From a gamma proteobacterium SCGC AAA168-P09 (GTDB taxonomy: Bacteria > Pseudomonadota > Gammaproteobacteria > Magnimaribacterales > D2472): a stretch of 64,000 bases of DNA. The position numbers were made by a program, and so were the translations under genes. Location of the stretch: positions 190,194 through 254,193 of the forward strand of contig ARRL01000002.1 in NCBI GenBank assembly GCA_000385055.1, given 5' to 3'. Below the pieces are notes generated by a model. It saw only the letters and a program-made list of their open reading frames with translations, did no database searches and was not told the DNA's origin. The stretch's first letter is position 1. Every line of letters begins with the position of its first letter. Below are positions 1 to 8,879 of this stretch, in pieces.

Positions 1-502
1 CGGCCTGAGAACTTGCACCAAAAAGAGTCCCTTGTGGTCCAGGCAAGACTTCTATACGTTCCATATCAGCAACATATACATCTAAATTACGGCCTGGAAC
101 TTGAACTGGTTGTTCATCTAAGTATAAAGCAACGTTTGGAGACGATCCTTGCGCAGCAGATAAAAAGACATTGACTGGATCAACAGCCAAACCCCTAATA
201 AAAATAGTAGATTGACCTGGGCCTCTACCACCGGATGTAACGTTGGGTAGATATTCGATATATTCATCAAAATTAGAAACATTCATTTCTCTTAAAGTTT
301 CTTCAGTTAGCGCAGTAACAGTTAAGGGTACATCTGAAGCACTTTCATCTTTCTTAGTTGCAGAAACAACTACTTCTTCTATCTGTCTATCTTGAGATTC
401 AGCATTTTGTGGAACAATTGCTGCAACGGTACCTAATATGCCAAGAGATAAGTGATTCGTAAGTTTATTAAGTTGGTCCTTCGTTTTACTTAAATTAATC
501 AT
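1..502 (-). CDS. TonB-dependent outer-membrane receptor, N-terminal part
   Basis: The gene runs off the left edge, so only its first 167 or so codons are present. The translation begins MINLSKTKDQLNKL, has a hydrophobic signal-like stretch, then a TonB-box-like segment IEEVVVSATKK, followed by a plug domain with the typical TFIRG-like motif (IFIRGLAVDP) and the ERIEVLPGPQGTLFGA motif. These are hallmarks of TonB-dependent receptors that import large substrates across the outer membrane with energy from TonB-ExbBD. The substrate cannot be told from the plug. The start ATG follows an AGGAA-type ribosome-binding site. An inverted repeat lies in the leader, and a BCCT transporter is divergently transcribed upstream. 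Confidence 0.93.
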   Translation of the reverse strand, partial: MINLSKTKDQLNKLTNHLSLGILGTVAAIVPQNAESQDRQIEEVVVSATKKDESASDVPLTVTALTEETLREMNVSNFDEYIEYLPNVTSGGRGPGQSTIFIRGLAVDPVNVFLSAAQGSSPNVALYLDEQPVQVPGRNLDVYVADMERIEVLPGPQGTLFGASSQA

Positions 503-536
503 ATAAATTCCTATTTATAAATAAAATAAATTGCGA

Positions 537-593
537 ATAAACAAAGTTCTGGTTTCCCCAGTTTTCCCCCCAGAGAAGTTTAGCTTTGTTTAT
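537..593 (-). promoter_or_regulatory. Inverted repeat in leader of TonB receptor gene
   Basis: A perfect 10-bp inverted repeat (ataaacaaag at 537-546, ctttgtttat at 584-593) encloses a segment that is G-rich on the receptor's coding strand, with runs of six and four G and an inner CUGG...CCAG hairpin. It sits 34-91 bases upstream of the receptor start, where a 5' leader would be. It may be a cis-acting RNA structure or a dyad operator. It has no U tract and matches no riboswitch class I recognise. Confidence 0.4.
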
Positions 594-758
594 AGACCAG
601 CAATTTCATTAAATCGGTCTACGAACATGATAACAGCTTATTTATAGTATGCAAATATTGATTTAAATAAATTTAGGTACTGTTTATATATTTTACATAT
701 ATAGAAAATTCTGCTCATTTATGTTTCACTAATCAAGAAAATAAATTTAACACTTAAA

Positions 759-2240
759 ATGAAAAAACTAAATAAATCCAGATTTATTATTTCAGCCCTG
801 CTTTTAATGTCTATAACCTTCATAGTTTTTAAAAACCTTGAGGCGTCATCAATATTTTTTAGCTCAACACAGTTAGCAATATCAGAATATTTAGGGTGGT
901 TTATTATTCTTACAGCTAATGGTTTTTTATTATTTTCTATCTCTTTAGTATTTTCTAGATTTAAAGATATCAGGTTGGGCGGTGTTGATGCACAACCTGC
1001 ATACACATATATCAACTGGATTGCTATGCTGTTTAGTGCTGGTTTAGGAATTGGTCTTCTCTTTTATGGAGTAGCTGAACCAATTGGTAATTTAAATGAT
1101 TATCCTGAGATGTTAGAAAATGATATTTCGTATAATGCAGGTAAAGCATTGAGCTTAACTAATTTACATTGGGGTCTTCATGGCTGGGCGGTGTATGCAT
1201 CCTTGGGACTTTGTTTTGCATACGCATCCTATAACAAAAATAAAGCTTTTAGAGTAAGCTCTCTTTTAGGACGATCTGTAGAAAGCAATAAACCCTTAGC
1301 TGCAATGATTGATATTATTGCTATTTTGACAACTGTTATTGGCATTGCTACATCTTTAGGTCTTGGAGCTTCACAGATAAATAGTGGTTTAGATTTTGTT
1401 TTTAATATCAAACTTAATCAATTTATAATAATCACTATTATTACTTTGTTAGGATTAATCAGCGTATGTCTTGGTCTTGATGCGGGTATTAAAAGACTCT
1501 CACAAATCAATATGATTATAGCTGTTCTTCTTGTTTTGACGGTTTTGTTATTGGGGCCGACTGTTTTTATCTTAAACGCTATGGTTCAGAATTCTGGTGC
1601 ATATCTTAACCAAATTATTCAATTATCAACATGGACTGAAGCCTATAACGATTCTGTATATCAAAATGGCTATACCCTTTTCTATTTTACATGGTGGTTT
1701 GCATGGGCACCATTTGTATCACTATTTATTGCAAGAATATCCTATGGAAGAACTATAAAAGAATTTGTTATTGGTGTTTTATTAGTTCCATCACTGATTG
1801 TTTTTATATGGATGGGTATATTTGGTAATTCAGCTATCTATCAAGTTCTTAATAATATTGGAGATATTTCAGGTGCTGTTAGCGAAAATGCAAGCACAGC
1901 TCTTTTTGTTTTATATGATTCTATGTCTTTCTCAACAGCTTTATCTGTTTCATCATTAATACTAATAGTAACCTTCTTTGTTACCTCTTCTGACTCAGGA
2001 GCATTAGTTGCATCAATGCTGTCATCAAAAAAAGGTGCGGAAATTGATGGTGATTCACCCCTTCTTTCAAGAATTACATGGGCAATACTTTTAGGAATTG
2101 TAGCTGCAGTACTTTTAGCTGCTGGTGGACTAGGAGCTTTACAAACAGCCGTAGTAATATTTGGTGTACCATTTTCAATTATTACAATATTTGCATGCAG
2201 AGAACTCTACAAATCATTAGAGAGAGAATTAGATAACTAG
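759..2240 (+). CDS. BCCT family betaine/choline/carnitine transporter
   Basis: This 493-residue polytopic inner-membrane protein carries the BCCT signature: WIAMLFSAGLGIGLLFYGVAE (about residues 87-107), HWGLHGWAVYA (137-147), a tryptophan-rich FTWWFAWAPF segment near 310 and TSSDSGALVASM near 410. About twelve hydrophobic segments are visible, as expected for the family. BCCT proteins take up quaternary ammonium or sulfonium solutes such as glycine betaine, choline or DMSP, usually with sodium or protons. The protein lacks the long C-terminal osmosensing tail of BetP, so a nutritional rather than osmotic role is plausible. Its stop codon interlocks with that of a small minus-strand gene. The exact substrate is not determinable. 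Confidence 0.95.
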   Translation: MKKLNKSRFIISALLLMSITFIVFKNLEASSIFFSSTQLAISEYLGWFIILTANGFLLFSISLVFSRFKDIRLGGVDAQPAYTYINWIAMLFSAGLGIGLLFYGVAEPIGNLNDYPEMLENDISYNAGKALSLTNLHWGLHGWAVYASLGLCFAYASYNKNKAFRVSSLLGRSVESNKPLAAMIDIIAILTTVIGIATSLGLGASQINSGLDFVFNIKLNQFIIITIITLLGLISVCLGLDAGIKRLSQINMIIAVLLVLTVLLLGPTVFILNAMVQNSGAYLNQIIQLSTWTEAYNDSVYQNGYTLFYFTWWFAWAPFVSLFIARISYGRTIKEFVIGVLLVPSLIVFIWMGIFGNSAIYQVLNNIGDISGAVSENASTALFVLYDSMSFSTALSVSSLILIVTFFVTSSDSGALVASMLSSKKGAEIDGDSPLLSRITWAILLGIVAAVLLAAGGLGALQTAVVIFGVPFSIITIFACRELYKSLERELDN

Positions 2241-2389
2241 TTTAGATCATCATCTAGCTGATTAAGCTCTTCCTCAGACATTTCATCTTCAAAGATGAGT
2301 GAATCTTTCTCATTATTACTTTTAAATCTTTTACTGATAAGTAATGCTGCAACTATTAAGATTAGAACTAATCCAATTTGATATAACAT
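2237..2389 (-). CDS. 50-residue single-pass membrane microprotein
   Basis: A short reading frame starts at ATG 2389 and ends in a TAG that overlaps the BCCT stop by four bases (CTAG). The product begins MLYQIGLVLILIVAALLISK, a clear transmembrane helix, and then becomes basic and finally strongly acidic (SEEELNQLDDDLN). The layout of one helix plus a charged tail is typical of small membrane-anchored accessory proteins. I do not recognise a family. The neat fit between the two flanking genes supports it being a real gene, but there is no homology evidence. Confidence 0.55.
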   Translation of the reverse strand: MLYQIGLVLILIVAALLISKRFKSNNEKDSLIFEDEMSEEELNQLDDDLN

Positions 2390-2451
2390 AATATGTTCCT
2401 TTATTTAGTTTTCTAATTTATTCTATCCTCTTTATATTAAGATAACTATTT

Positions 2452-3003
2452 ATGGATGCTTTAGATAATATTTTGACCAGAGTTTCTGCTCGATTATTAA
2501 AATCCCCTCATCCATCTCAAGCTGAAATGAAACATGTTTACAATGCAGCTTTGCGTGCTCCTGATCATGCTTGGTTAAGACCAAGCAGCTTTATTGAGGT
2601 AGCTGGAAATGGTTTAGATAAACTATCAGAGATATTTTCAGAATTTGGAGAAACTCTTCCTGATATAACCGATGAAATAAAAGAGAAATATAAAATGGCT
2701 CCATATAGAGCTCCAATGATTATTATTTTAGTTAATACCTCCAAAGAACATCCAAAAGTACCAATAATAGAACAAAAACTATCAACTGCAGCTAGTGCTC
2801 AAAATATACTTTTATCTCTACATGCACTCGGATATTCAGGAATATGGAGAACAGGCAAATTTGCCTTTAATCCATTTATATCCTCAAAACTAGGCTTGAA
2901 TGATAACCAAGAAATATTAGGATATCTTTATGTGGGGACGCCTGATGGAAAAAATAAAAAAATACCTAGTTTAGAAATAGATAATTTTGTTAAAAAGCTT
3001 TAA
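2452..3003 (+). CDS. ydjA: YdjA-type NAD(P)H nitroreductase
   Basis: The 183-residue length equals that of E. coli YdjA and the sequence follows it closely: N-terminal MDALDNILTRVSARLLKSP, the LRAPDHAWLRPSSF segment (about 34-47), the YRAPMIIILV strand and GIWRTGKFAFNP / LGYLYVGTPDG near the C-terminus. These proteins are FMN-binding homodimers that reduce nitro or quinone-like compounds with NAD(P)H. The physiological substrate is unknown for the family. The gene stands alone on the plus strand and abuts a convergent operon with no spacer. Confidence 0.9.
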   Translation: MDALDNILTRVSARLLKSPHPSQAEMKHVYNAALRAPDHAWLRPSSFIEVAGNGLDKLSEIFSEFGETLPDITDEIKEKYKMAPYRAPMIIILVNTSKEHPKVPIIEQKLSTAASAQNILLSLHALGYSGIWRTGKFAFNPFISSKLGLNDNQEILGYLYVGTPDGKNKKIPSLEIDNFVKKL

Positions 3004-3375
3004 TTATCTATATTTATATAGAAAAGCTGAAGTAAAGGCTAATATAGCAAAAATTATTTCTGCTATAAGTGATGAATAAGTAATTGGGGCATCATGTAAT
3101 TGAGATGCAACAATACTAATTATCGCAATAATTGAGAAAATAATTCCTGAAGAAAATATCCATTGAAACTGTTTAGTTGCAATTGATAAAAAACAAAAAA
3201 TTGCTGTACTAGCAAATATAGAAGTAAAGTCTCTTATCTGTGTATTTCGTCCAGAACCCTCCAATAAAATCATTCCTAAAGAATTTGCTGATTCTTCAGG
3301 TAAAAGAATCCATCGAATGGCAATAATAGTAAGAACAAGTCCAAGAATTCCAGATAGTATATTTGCTAATTTCAT
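3004..3375 (-). CDS. Four-helix membrane protein of unknown function
   Basis: This 123-residue protein has four predicted membrane segments (about 4-24, 50-68, 74-92 and 100-118) and no soluble domain. Its pattern (a helix with RWILLP after it, then NTQIRDFTSIFAS) resembles small DUF4345-like membrane proteins, but I cannot be certain of that. It overlaps the stop of the upstream peptidase-like gene by four bases (ATGA), so it is the last gene of a three-gene operon with the peptidase and a homocysteine methyltransferase. Confidence 0.7.
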   Translation of the reverse strand: MKLANILSGILGLVLTIIAIRWILLPEESANSLGMILLEGSGRNTQIRDFTSIFASTAIFCFLSIATKQFQWIFSSGIIFSIIAIISIVASQLHDAPITYSSLIAEIIFAILAFTSAFLYKYR

Positions 3376-4070
3376 AAATCTACTCTTATTGTTTCATTAA
3401 TATCATCGTGTTGAATTGTATCATTGCTTAGTGAAACGTTGTGGCATGACGTACTGTTTTTAAAGCTCACATTATATTTAGGCACATCATCTACTAAATG
3501 CAATGCTGCATAACCTTCAATTGCATAACAATTTAAAATCTCTTTTGATTCTAAAATCTTTTTAACATAAGGTATTCTTTCTGGCTCTTCGTCATAGTGT
3601 GGGCAACAAATACCATTAACGAAACCCAAACAATCAATTGTTGCTTGATAATCTTTCCAAGAATCAGTAATACCCTTTTCAAACCAACATATAGCTCCAG
3701 CACTAACACCACTCATGATAATATTTTTTTTATAAGCCTCTTTTAAAATCTCATCTAAACCCCATTCACGCCAAACAGCTAACATGCTTTTTGTATTACC
3801 TCCACCAACATAAATAATATCTTGTTCTAATATGTGAGGTTTTAAATCTATAGTTCGTTTAAAAAAATCAATATGTGATGTTATGCATTCCAAAGAATCA
3901 AAAGCTTTGTAAAAATTATCTATATAAGATTGATCATCACCCGTTGCTGTGGGAATAAAACATATTTTAGGATTAGGTTTTAAAGATTGAGATTTAATGT
4001 ATTTCTCAATTTTTAGATCTTTAATGATACGTCCAAATCCACCACCACCAATTGCTATGATTTGTCTCAT
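3372..4070 (-). CDS. Peptidase E-like protein (family S51)
   Basis: The 232-residue protein starts with a glycine-rich strand IIAIGGGGFG, has FIPTATGDD (38-46) and IYVGGGNTKSMLAVWREWG (86-104), and contains the nucleophile elbow GVSAGAICWF with Ser123. These are the S51 dipeptidase E / cyanophycinase-like motifs; the conserved PHYDEE region near 160 also fits. Family members cleave Asp-X dipeptides or related acidic peptides in the cytoplasm. It overlaps the preceding methyltransferase gene and the following membrane protein gene by four bases each, indicating translational coupling. Specific peptide preference is unknown. Confidence 0.85.
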   Translation of the reverse strand: MRQIIAIGGGGFGRIIKDLKIEKYIKSQSLKPNPKICFIPTATGDDQSYIDNFYKAFDSLECITSHIDFFKRTIDLKPHILEQDIIYVGGGNTKSMLAVWREWGLDEILKEAYKKNIIMSGVSAGAICWFEKGITDSWKDYQATIDCLGFVNGICCPHYDEEPERIPYVKKILESKEILNCYAIEGYAALHLVDDVPKYNVSFKNSTSCHNVSLSNDTIQHDDINETIRVDL

Positions 4071-4960
4071 AAAGTTTCTACTATTTTTTTGATCTCTTTA
4101 ATATGACTTATTGATGTTCTACAACATCCACCAATTACATAGGCACCCTTCTCAATCCAGTCTAGTACAAACTTTTTATATTCTTTGTGATTTATTGGCT
4201 GATGATTATGATAATGCCATTCTTCAGCATCACTAATAAATCCTTCTAGCTTGTTTTTTTTATAAATAGAGGAGTTAGCATAAATACCAAAATTCTTTTG
4301 TTTAATTAGTTTGTTAATAGCTAGTGTTGCTGTGTCAGCATGGACACAGTTAACTAACTGACATTCTATATCTAAAGATAAAGCTTTAGTTATTGCATCT
4401 TCTAACAACTCGGTGCTTGGAAGTCTATTTAACTTGTTACCTCTAGTAGTCCAACTAAGCCAAACCCTATCACAATAGTCCTTAGCGGTAGATGCTGAAG
4501 CAATTCCCTCATATATAGAGGCCATAGTTTCGCAGATAATAATATCAACATCTTGTTTATAAATTTCACCTAAGGAGCTATAGAATTTTTTTAAAGTTTT
4601 TTCTTTTGCACTTAAGTCTGGTCTAAAAGTGACATGAATTGGTGGAAAGCAGCCAGCTATTTTTGTATCAGTGTTAGTTTTAATAATCGCCTCTTTGCAT
4701 AACTCTAAGGATAGTTTTGCTAAGTCTTTATAATCAGGAGCTGAGGGTTCACGTTTAAGCAGTTCTGGAGTTGCTTGATAGTTTGAGGTAGTAATAATGT
4801 CAGCGCCTGCTTCGATATTATCAATATGTATCTGCTTAATAACTTCTGGATTATGAATTAAGGAATATGCTGACCAAATTGAGGTCTTATAGCTAGGCAG
4901 ATATTCTCCACGATTTTCTAGCTCTGTTCCTAGGGCTGAATCTAATATTAGAGGCTTCAT
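4067..4960 (-). CDS. Homocysteine S-methyltransferase family protein
   Basis: The 297-residue protein opens with LILDSALGTELENRG, has NIEAGADIITTSNYQAT, a VNCVHAD zinc-ligand region near 204 and the C-terminal GGCCRTS motif (277-283) whose two cysteines complete the zinc site. This is the MmuM/BHMT-like domain that transfers a methyl group, commonly from S-methylmethionine, betaine or SAM, to homocysteine to give methionine. No cobalamin domain is present. It is the first gene of an operon with a peptidase E-like protein. With a BCCT transporter nearby, a methyl donor such as betaine is possible, but this is only inferred. Confidence 0.88.
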   Translation of the reverse strand: MKPLILDSALGTELENRGEYLPSYKTSIWSAYSLIHNPEVIKQIHIDNIEAGADIITTSNYQATPELLKREPSAPDYKDLAKLSLELCKEAIIKTNTDTKIAGCFPPIHVTFRPDLSAKEKTLKKFYSSLGEIYKQDVDIIICETMASIYEGIASASTAKDYCDRVWLSWTTRGNKLNRLPSTELLEDAITKALSLDIECQLVNCVHADTATLAINKLIKQKNFGIYANSSIYKKNKLEGFISDAEEWHYHNHQPINHKEYKKFVLDWIEKGAYVIGGCCRTSISHIKEIKKIVETL

Positions 4961-4976
4961 AAATTTTGTAACTAAA

Positions 4977-5666
4977 TTATCTATTATACTTATTGTTAAA
5001 GTCGATCAATCTTTTTTTCCACTTGTGAGTCAAAATCTTAAATTCAGTAGGTCTCACAATAAATTCTTGAAATACTAGATCTCTATCAACCATTAAAATT
5101 ACAATTTGCTGAATGTCTGTTCCAAACATAACATTATGTGCATTTGCATAAGCGCAACCTTGAAGAAAATAATCTTCAATCCATTCTCTTTTTTTGATTT
5201 TTTTAGCTGTCTTAAAATCAATTAAAGTTGGTATAGAATTATATTCACCTATACAGTCTGCAGTGCCTGCATATAGATTGTCTAAAACAAGCCCTACTTC
5301 CAGACCCCAAATCTCAGTAATTTTTTTTAGCCCATCATTAACAAATTTATGTGTAATTTTTTTTGCAATTAATTCATTTTCAGTATTTTCAAATATATCC
5401 CATAATTCATCTTTCAAATATTTTTCAATCGCATCGTGAACTGAAGAGCCAATTTCAGTACTTTGTTTAACTATTCTATCTGCCTCTGCCTCACCTACTC
5501 TATTTCTCCATTGATCAATTCCATCTTTAGACTTTGATGTTGCTGATAAGACAGTTGTAACACTTGGTACAGGGGTATTCTTAGAATCTAGATAATGACG
5601 TCCAATTTCTAAATCAACTCTTTCAAGAGATGGATAAGTATATTTATTAAAATTTTTTGTAGTCAT
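4977..5666 (-). CDS. PD-(D/E)XK exonuclease, phage/MGME1-like
   Basis: This 229-residue protein has the ordered RecB-type nuclease motifs: GSSVHDAIE (73-81), the acidic GLEVGL (121-126), TADCIG with Asp137, IDFKTAKK with Asp150 and Lys152, and LQGCAYANA carrying the Q-x3-Y motif (169-173). That arrangement fits single-domain exonucleases encoded by T7-like marine phages and mitochondrial MGME1. It is stand-alone, with no helicase fused or adjacent, and 16 bases from the methyltransferase start. It may be a domesticated phage gene used in DNA repair or recombination. The nuclease fold is well supported; the origin and role are inferred. Confidence 0.78.
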   Translation of the reverse strand: MTTKNFNKYTYPSLERVDLEIGRHYLDSKNTPVPSVTTVLSATSKSKDGIDQWRNRVGEAEADRIVKQSTEIGSSVHDAIEKYLKDELWDIFENTENELIAKKITHKFVNDGLKKITEIWGLEVGLVLDNLYAGTADCIGEYNSIPTLIDFKTAKKIKKREWIEDYFLQGCAYANAHNVMFGTDIQQIVILMVDRDLVFQEFIVRPTEFKILTHKWKKRLIDFNNKYNR

Positions 5667-5762
5667 TAAGAATCTTTATGTGTATGAATATTTTGATTTG
5701 AAGATATATAGTTTATTATAAATTATTATTAACCTTCCTTTTTATTTAATCTAATTACCTTC

Positions 5763-6644
5763 ATGCATATTCAACTCAATAACTATAAAGCAAATATTTA
5801 TGAAATCTCAAATATAAAAAATTCTCGCGAAACTATTTGTTTTATTCCAGGAGCTGGAATGGATCATAGAACAGCACAGATGATTGGATTTAATGAGTTA
5901 AAAGAAAAATTTAATATACTCGCAATAGATCTTCCGGGTCATGGTTATACAACAGGACCGCAATTGAATAGCATTGAAGATTATTCTGATTTTTGCTGCA
6001 AGGTTATTAAATCTCTTAATATAGAAGCACCAATCTTTATTGGTCACAGTATGGGAGGTTTGGTTGCTTTAGACTTATCAATAAAAATTAAAAATTCAAA
6101 AACAATATTAGTAAATACAGCATATCCATTAATGGTGGGTGAAATATTGTTAAACGATGCGAAAGGAAACTTAGACCAAGCTGCTGAGTTTTTAACCAAG
6201 TATGGAGTTTATAAACTTCCTGAAACCGAAATTAAATCATCAGGTTTTGGTGTGATGGGCTCAGGCTTTTATGGAAGATCAAAGGGAACAATACAATCTC
6301 CATATGGAACAAAAAATATTGAAGCAGATCCAGATAGAGAAATAAAACTTTACCCTTTGAAGAGATTATTTAATCAATCACAAAAAGAGATACTATCTAT
6401 AGACTTGAAAGCATGTTCAAAATATAAATTAACTAAAGATGCTATTAAAAATTTAACACAAATTAAATTTATATATGGCGCTAAAGATAAACTAGCAAGA
6501 TTTAATAATGAATGTGAGTTATTACTTAATTTCGATATTAATAAAGATGTGTCTGTTATGGATGAAACAGGTCATTTTCCATACTTTGAAAATAATAATG
6601 AGTTAAATCATTTGCTCTTAAAACTAGTGAATGATTTTAATTAA
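5763..6644 (+). CDS. Alpha/beta hydrolase
   Basis: The 293-residue cytoplasmic protein shows the classic fold: a substrate strand CFIPGAGMDHRT (26-37), AIDLPGHGYTTG (54-65), the nucleophile elbow GHSMGGL with Ser96, an acidic residue in IYGAKDKLARF near 240 and the catalytic histidine in DETGHFPYF near 272. The complete Ser-Asp-His triad indicates an active esterase, lipase or C-C bond hydrolase. No signal peptide is seen. Its stop codon interlocks by four bases (TTAA) with a second, differently derived hydrolase on the other strand. The substrate is not predictable. Confidence 0.85.
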   Translation: MHIQLNNYKANIYEISNIKNSRETICFIPGAGMDHRTAQMIGFNELKEKFNILAIDLPGHGYTTGPQLNSIEDYSDFCCKVIKSLNIEAPIFIGHSMGGLVALDLSIKIKNSKTILVNTAYPLMVGEILLNDAKGNLDQAAEFLTKYGVYKLPETEIKSSGFGVMGSGFYGRSKGTIQSPYGTKNIEADPDREIKLYPLKRLFNQSQKEILSIDLKACSKYKLTKDAIKNLTQIKFIYGAKDKLARFNNECELLLNFDINKDVSVMDETGHFPYFENNNELNHLLLKLVNDFN

Positions 6645-7540
6645 TTGTTTTTAAAGAAATTAATTATTTTTAAAAAACTTTCTTCTTTATTTATTTCAGT
6701 TAAGACCTCATGCCTAGAATCTTTAATTAAAGCCATGGAAACATTAGTAAATATTGAATTTAAAAAAAGATATAAATCTCTTACAAGCTTACCATTTCCC
6801 CCAACAGGATCTTTATCGCCAGATATTATAAATATTGGAACATTAAAAGAGATATTTTTGTAATATTTAAGAGAGAAAACTTTTTTAAAACCAGTTATTA
6901 AATCTTTCCAAAGACCTATTGTTACAATAAAGCCGCAGTTTATATCATCAGTATAATCTTTAACACTTTCGGTATCTGAACTTATCCAATCATTGGGTGA
7001 TTTGAAGGGTTTAAATAAGTTGTTATATCTTCTCATTGTTAATTTATCCATTAGTAAACTGTAGTGATGTTTACCTTTAAAAAAATAGATAAAATTAATT
7101 AAAATTGATTGGACTAAGATTGAAAAATTGTTTAATTTAGCTGATCCACACATCACAAGACCATCAATTTTAATATTCTCTTGCACAGCAGATAAAGCTA
7201 TCCATGATCCCATACTGTGTCCTAAAAGATAATGATTGAGATTTGGGTGATCAGTTTGAGCTTTCTGTATAACAGCAATCAAGTCGTCGGTTACGTGTTG
7301 CCAACCATTATTTTCTGCAAAAAAACCTTTTGGGTTATCTGTATTTATCCAAGAACCATGTCCGCGATGATTAGCGGCATATACATGATATCCCTCTTGA
7401 TTAAATTTGCTAATTAACCATTTATATCTTCCAACATGTTCAGCCATGCCGTGACTAATATGAACTACACCATATATATTCTTGTTAGTAGAAAGAGATA
7501 TATTTAGGTGTCTATTGATATTAGCTAGATTTGTATTCAT
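6641..7540 (-). CDS. Monoacylglycerol lipase-like alpha/beta hydrolase
   Basis: The 299-residue protein belongs to the Hydrolase_4 (serine aminopeptidase S33) group: VVHISHGMAEHVGRY (25-39), YAANHRGHGSW (54-64), the nucleophile GHSMGSW with Ser109, an acid in IISGDKDPVGG and histidine in KDSRHEVLTE. The HGMAEH motif is characteristic of monoacylglycerol lipases and PldB-type lysophospholipases. No signal peptide is visible, so it probably acts on acylglycerols or lysolipids in the cytoplasm. It is divergent from the KAS III gene downstream on the plus strand, with only 37 bases between them. Confidence 0.86.
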   Translation of the reverse strand: MNTNLANINRHLNISLSTNKNIYGVVHISHGMAEHVGRYKWLISKFNQEGYHVYAANHRGHGSWINTDNPKGFFAENNGWQHVTDDLIAVIQKAQTDHPNLNHYLLGHSMGSWIALSAVQENIKIDGLVMCGSAKLNNFSILVQSILINFIYFFKGKHHYSLLMDKLTMRRYNNLFKPFKSPNDWISSDTESVKDYTDDINCGFIVTIGLWKDLITGFKKVFSLKYYKNISFNVPIFIISGDKDPVGGNGKLVRDLYLFLNSIFTNVSMALIKDSRHEVLTEINKEESFLKIINFFKNN

Positions 7541-7577
7541 AAATTATAATAACCTATATAGGGAAAAATGAAATATT

Positions 7578-8693
7578 ATGCATAACATTCATATTGCTGG
7601 TACAGGTATCTGGTTTCCAGATGAGAAAATATCTAACGAAGAATTAGTAAATAGTTATAACTCATACGTAGATCTATTTAATGATAAAAATCATTCCAAA
7701 ATACAAGAAGGTTTGTTAGATTCAATGGAGTACTCTTCTGTTGAATTCGTAGAAAAAGCATCTGGTATTAAATCAAGGCATGTAATAGATAAAGAAGGCA
7801 TTCTTGATATTAATAGAATGATGCCTCGTGTTGATAATGAACATGAAGATCGCTTATCTATACATGCAAAAGCTGGTCTAGAGGCTGCAGCAAAAGCAAT
7901 GAAACAAGCATCTGTCATATCATCTGATATAGATGCTGTTATTGTTGGTACATCACATGCTGCTAGAAATTATCCAGCGGTTGCAATTGAAATTCAAAAT
8001 GAACTAGGTATAAAAGGATATGCCTACGATATGCTCGTTGGTTGCTCATCAACTACTTTTGCAATTAATAATGCTTTCAGTGATATTGCATCAGGGTTAG
8101 CAAATACAATACTTGTTATAAATCCAGAAATTTCAACGCCATTTGTGAATTTTACAGAAAGAGATAAGCATTTTATTTTTGGTGATGGTTGTGCTGCTTC
8201 TGTTATTCAGAAGAATAGTTCTTCTGAAAAAAGTTTTAAGATATTGGATAGAAAACTTCATACTCAATTTTCTAATAATATTCGAAGTAATTATAGTTAT
8301 TTAAATAGAGCTGCTATTGATAGCAAACCTAACGATGATCTTTTATTTAATCAAAACGGGAGATCTGTATTTAAAGAGGTCTGCCCTCTTGTAGCTCAAT
8401 TAATCTCCAGTCAGCTCAAATCAAATGATATTGATCCACAAGATATTGCAAAATTTTGGTTGCACCAAGCCAATGGAAAAATGATTAGATTAATAGCATC
8501 AAAGATATTAGACACAGATGATTTTGATCCAGAAATAATACCAATGCCAATTAAAAAGTTTGGAAATCTAGCTTCAGTGGGATCTTTGTTTGCCTTCAAT
8601 CTTAATAATGATCTTAGTGCTGGACAAAAAGGAGTAATTTGTTCTTTTGGAGCTGGTTATTCAGTATGCTCAATAATTGTTGAAAAAACTTAA
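7578..8693 (+). CDS. Beta-ketoacyl-ACP synthase III family protein
   Basis: The 371-residue protein is a thiolase-fold condensing enzyme of the FabH type. The catalytic triad is visible as Cys156 in VGCSSTTFA, His296 in WLHQAN and Asn330 in FGNLASVGS. It is longer than standard FabH (about 317 residues) because of an N-terminal insertion around residues 25-95, as in the long FabH-like group that condenses medium-chain acyl-CoA with malonyl-ACP. It may therefore feed longer or unusual starters into fatty-acid synthesis. No other fab genes are adjacent, so its pathway is not shown by context. Confidence 0.88.
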   Translation: MHNIHIAGTGIWFPDEKISNEELVNSYNSYVDLFNDKNHSKIQEGLLDSMEYSSVEFVEKASGIKSRHVIDKEGILDINRMMPRVDNEHEDRLSIHAKAGLEAAAKAMKQASVISSDIDAVIVGTSHAARNYPAVAIEIQNELGIKGYAYDMLVGCSSTTFAINNAFSDIASGLANTILVINPEISTPFVNFTERDKHFIFGDGCAASVIQKNSSSEKSFKILDRKLHTQFSNNIRSNYSYLNRAAIDSKPNDDLLFNQNGRSVFKEVCPLVAQLISSQLKSNDIDPQDIAKFWLHQANGKMIRLIASKILDTDDFDPEIIPMPIKKFGNLASVGSLFAFNLNNDLSAGQKGVICSFGAGYSVCSIIVEKT

Positions 8694-8735
8694 ATTATCT
8701 GACATATCAAAAAATAAAACTATTATAATAAAGCC

Positions 8736-8879
8736 ATGGGTGAATACGATGCAGTTTGGGTCTTCTTTTTTAGTGCAATTTTTGTAGGTTTTTATATTTT
8801 TATAGAAGCTAGACCAAAAGGCTCTACATTCCTCAAAGATGTCTCTGGAACTATTTCAAGATTTTTTAGAAAAAGATAG
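8736..8879 (+). CDS. 47-residue membrane microprotein upstream of tspO
   Basis: A short frame starts MGEYDAVWVFFFSAIFVGFY and continues with a basic tail (EARPKGSTFLKD ... RFFRKR). It has one aromatic-rich transmembrane helix. A TATAAT-like sequence lies about 14 bases before the ATG. It overlaps the 5' end of the tspO frame by 41 bases if tspO starts at its first ATG, or is followed directly by a TTG start at 8881. I do not recognise the family. The position and membrane character support a gene, but it could be chance. Confidence 0.45.
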   Translation: MGEYDAVWVFFFSAIFVGFYIFIEARPKGSTFLKDVSGTISRFFRKR

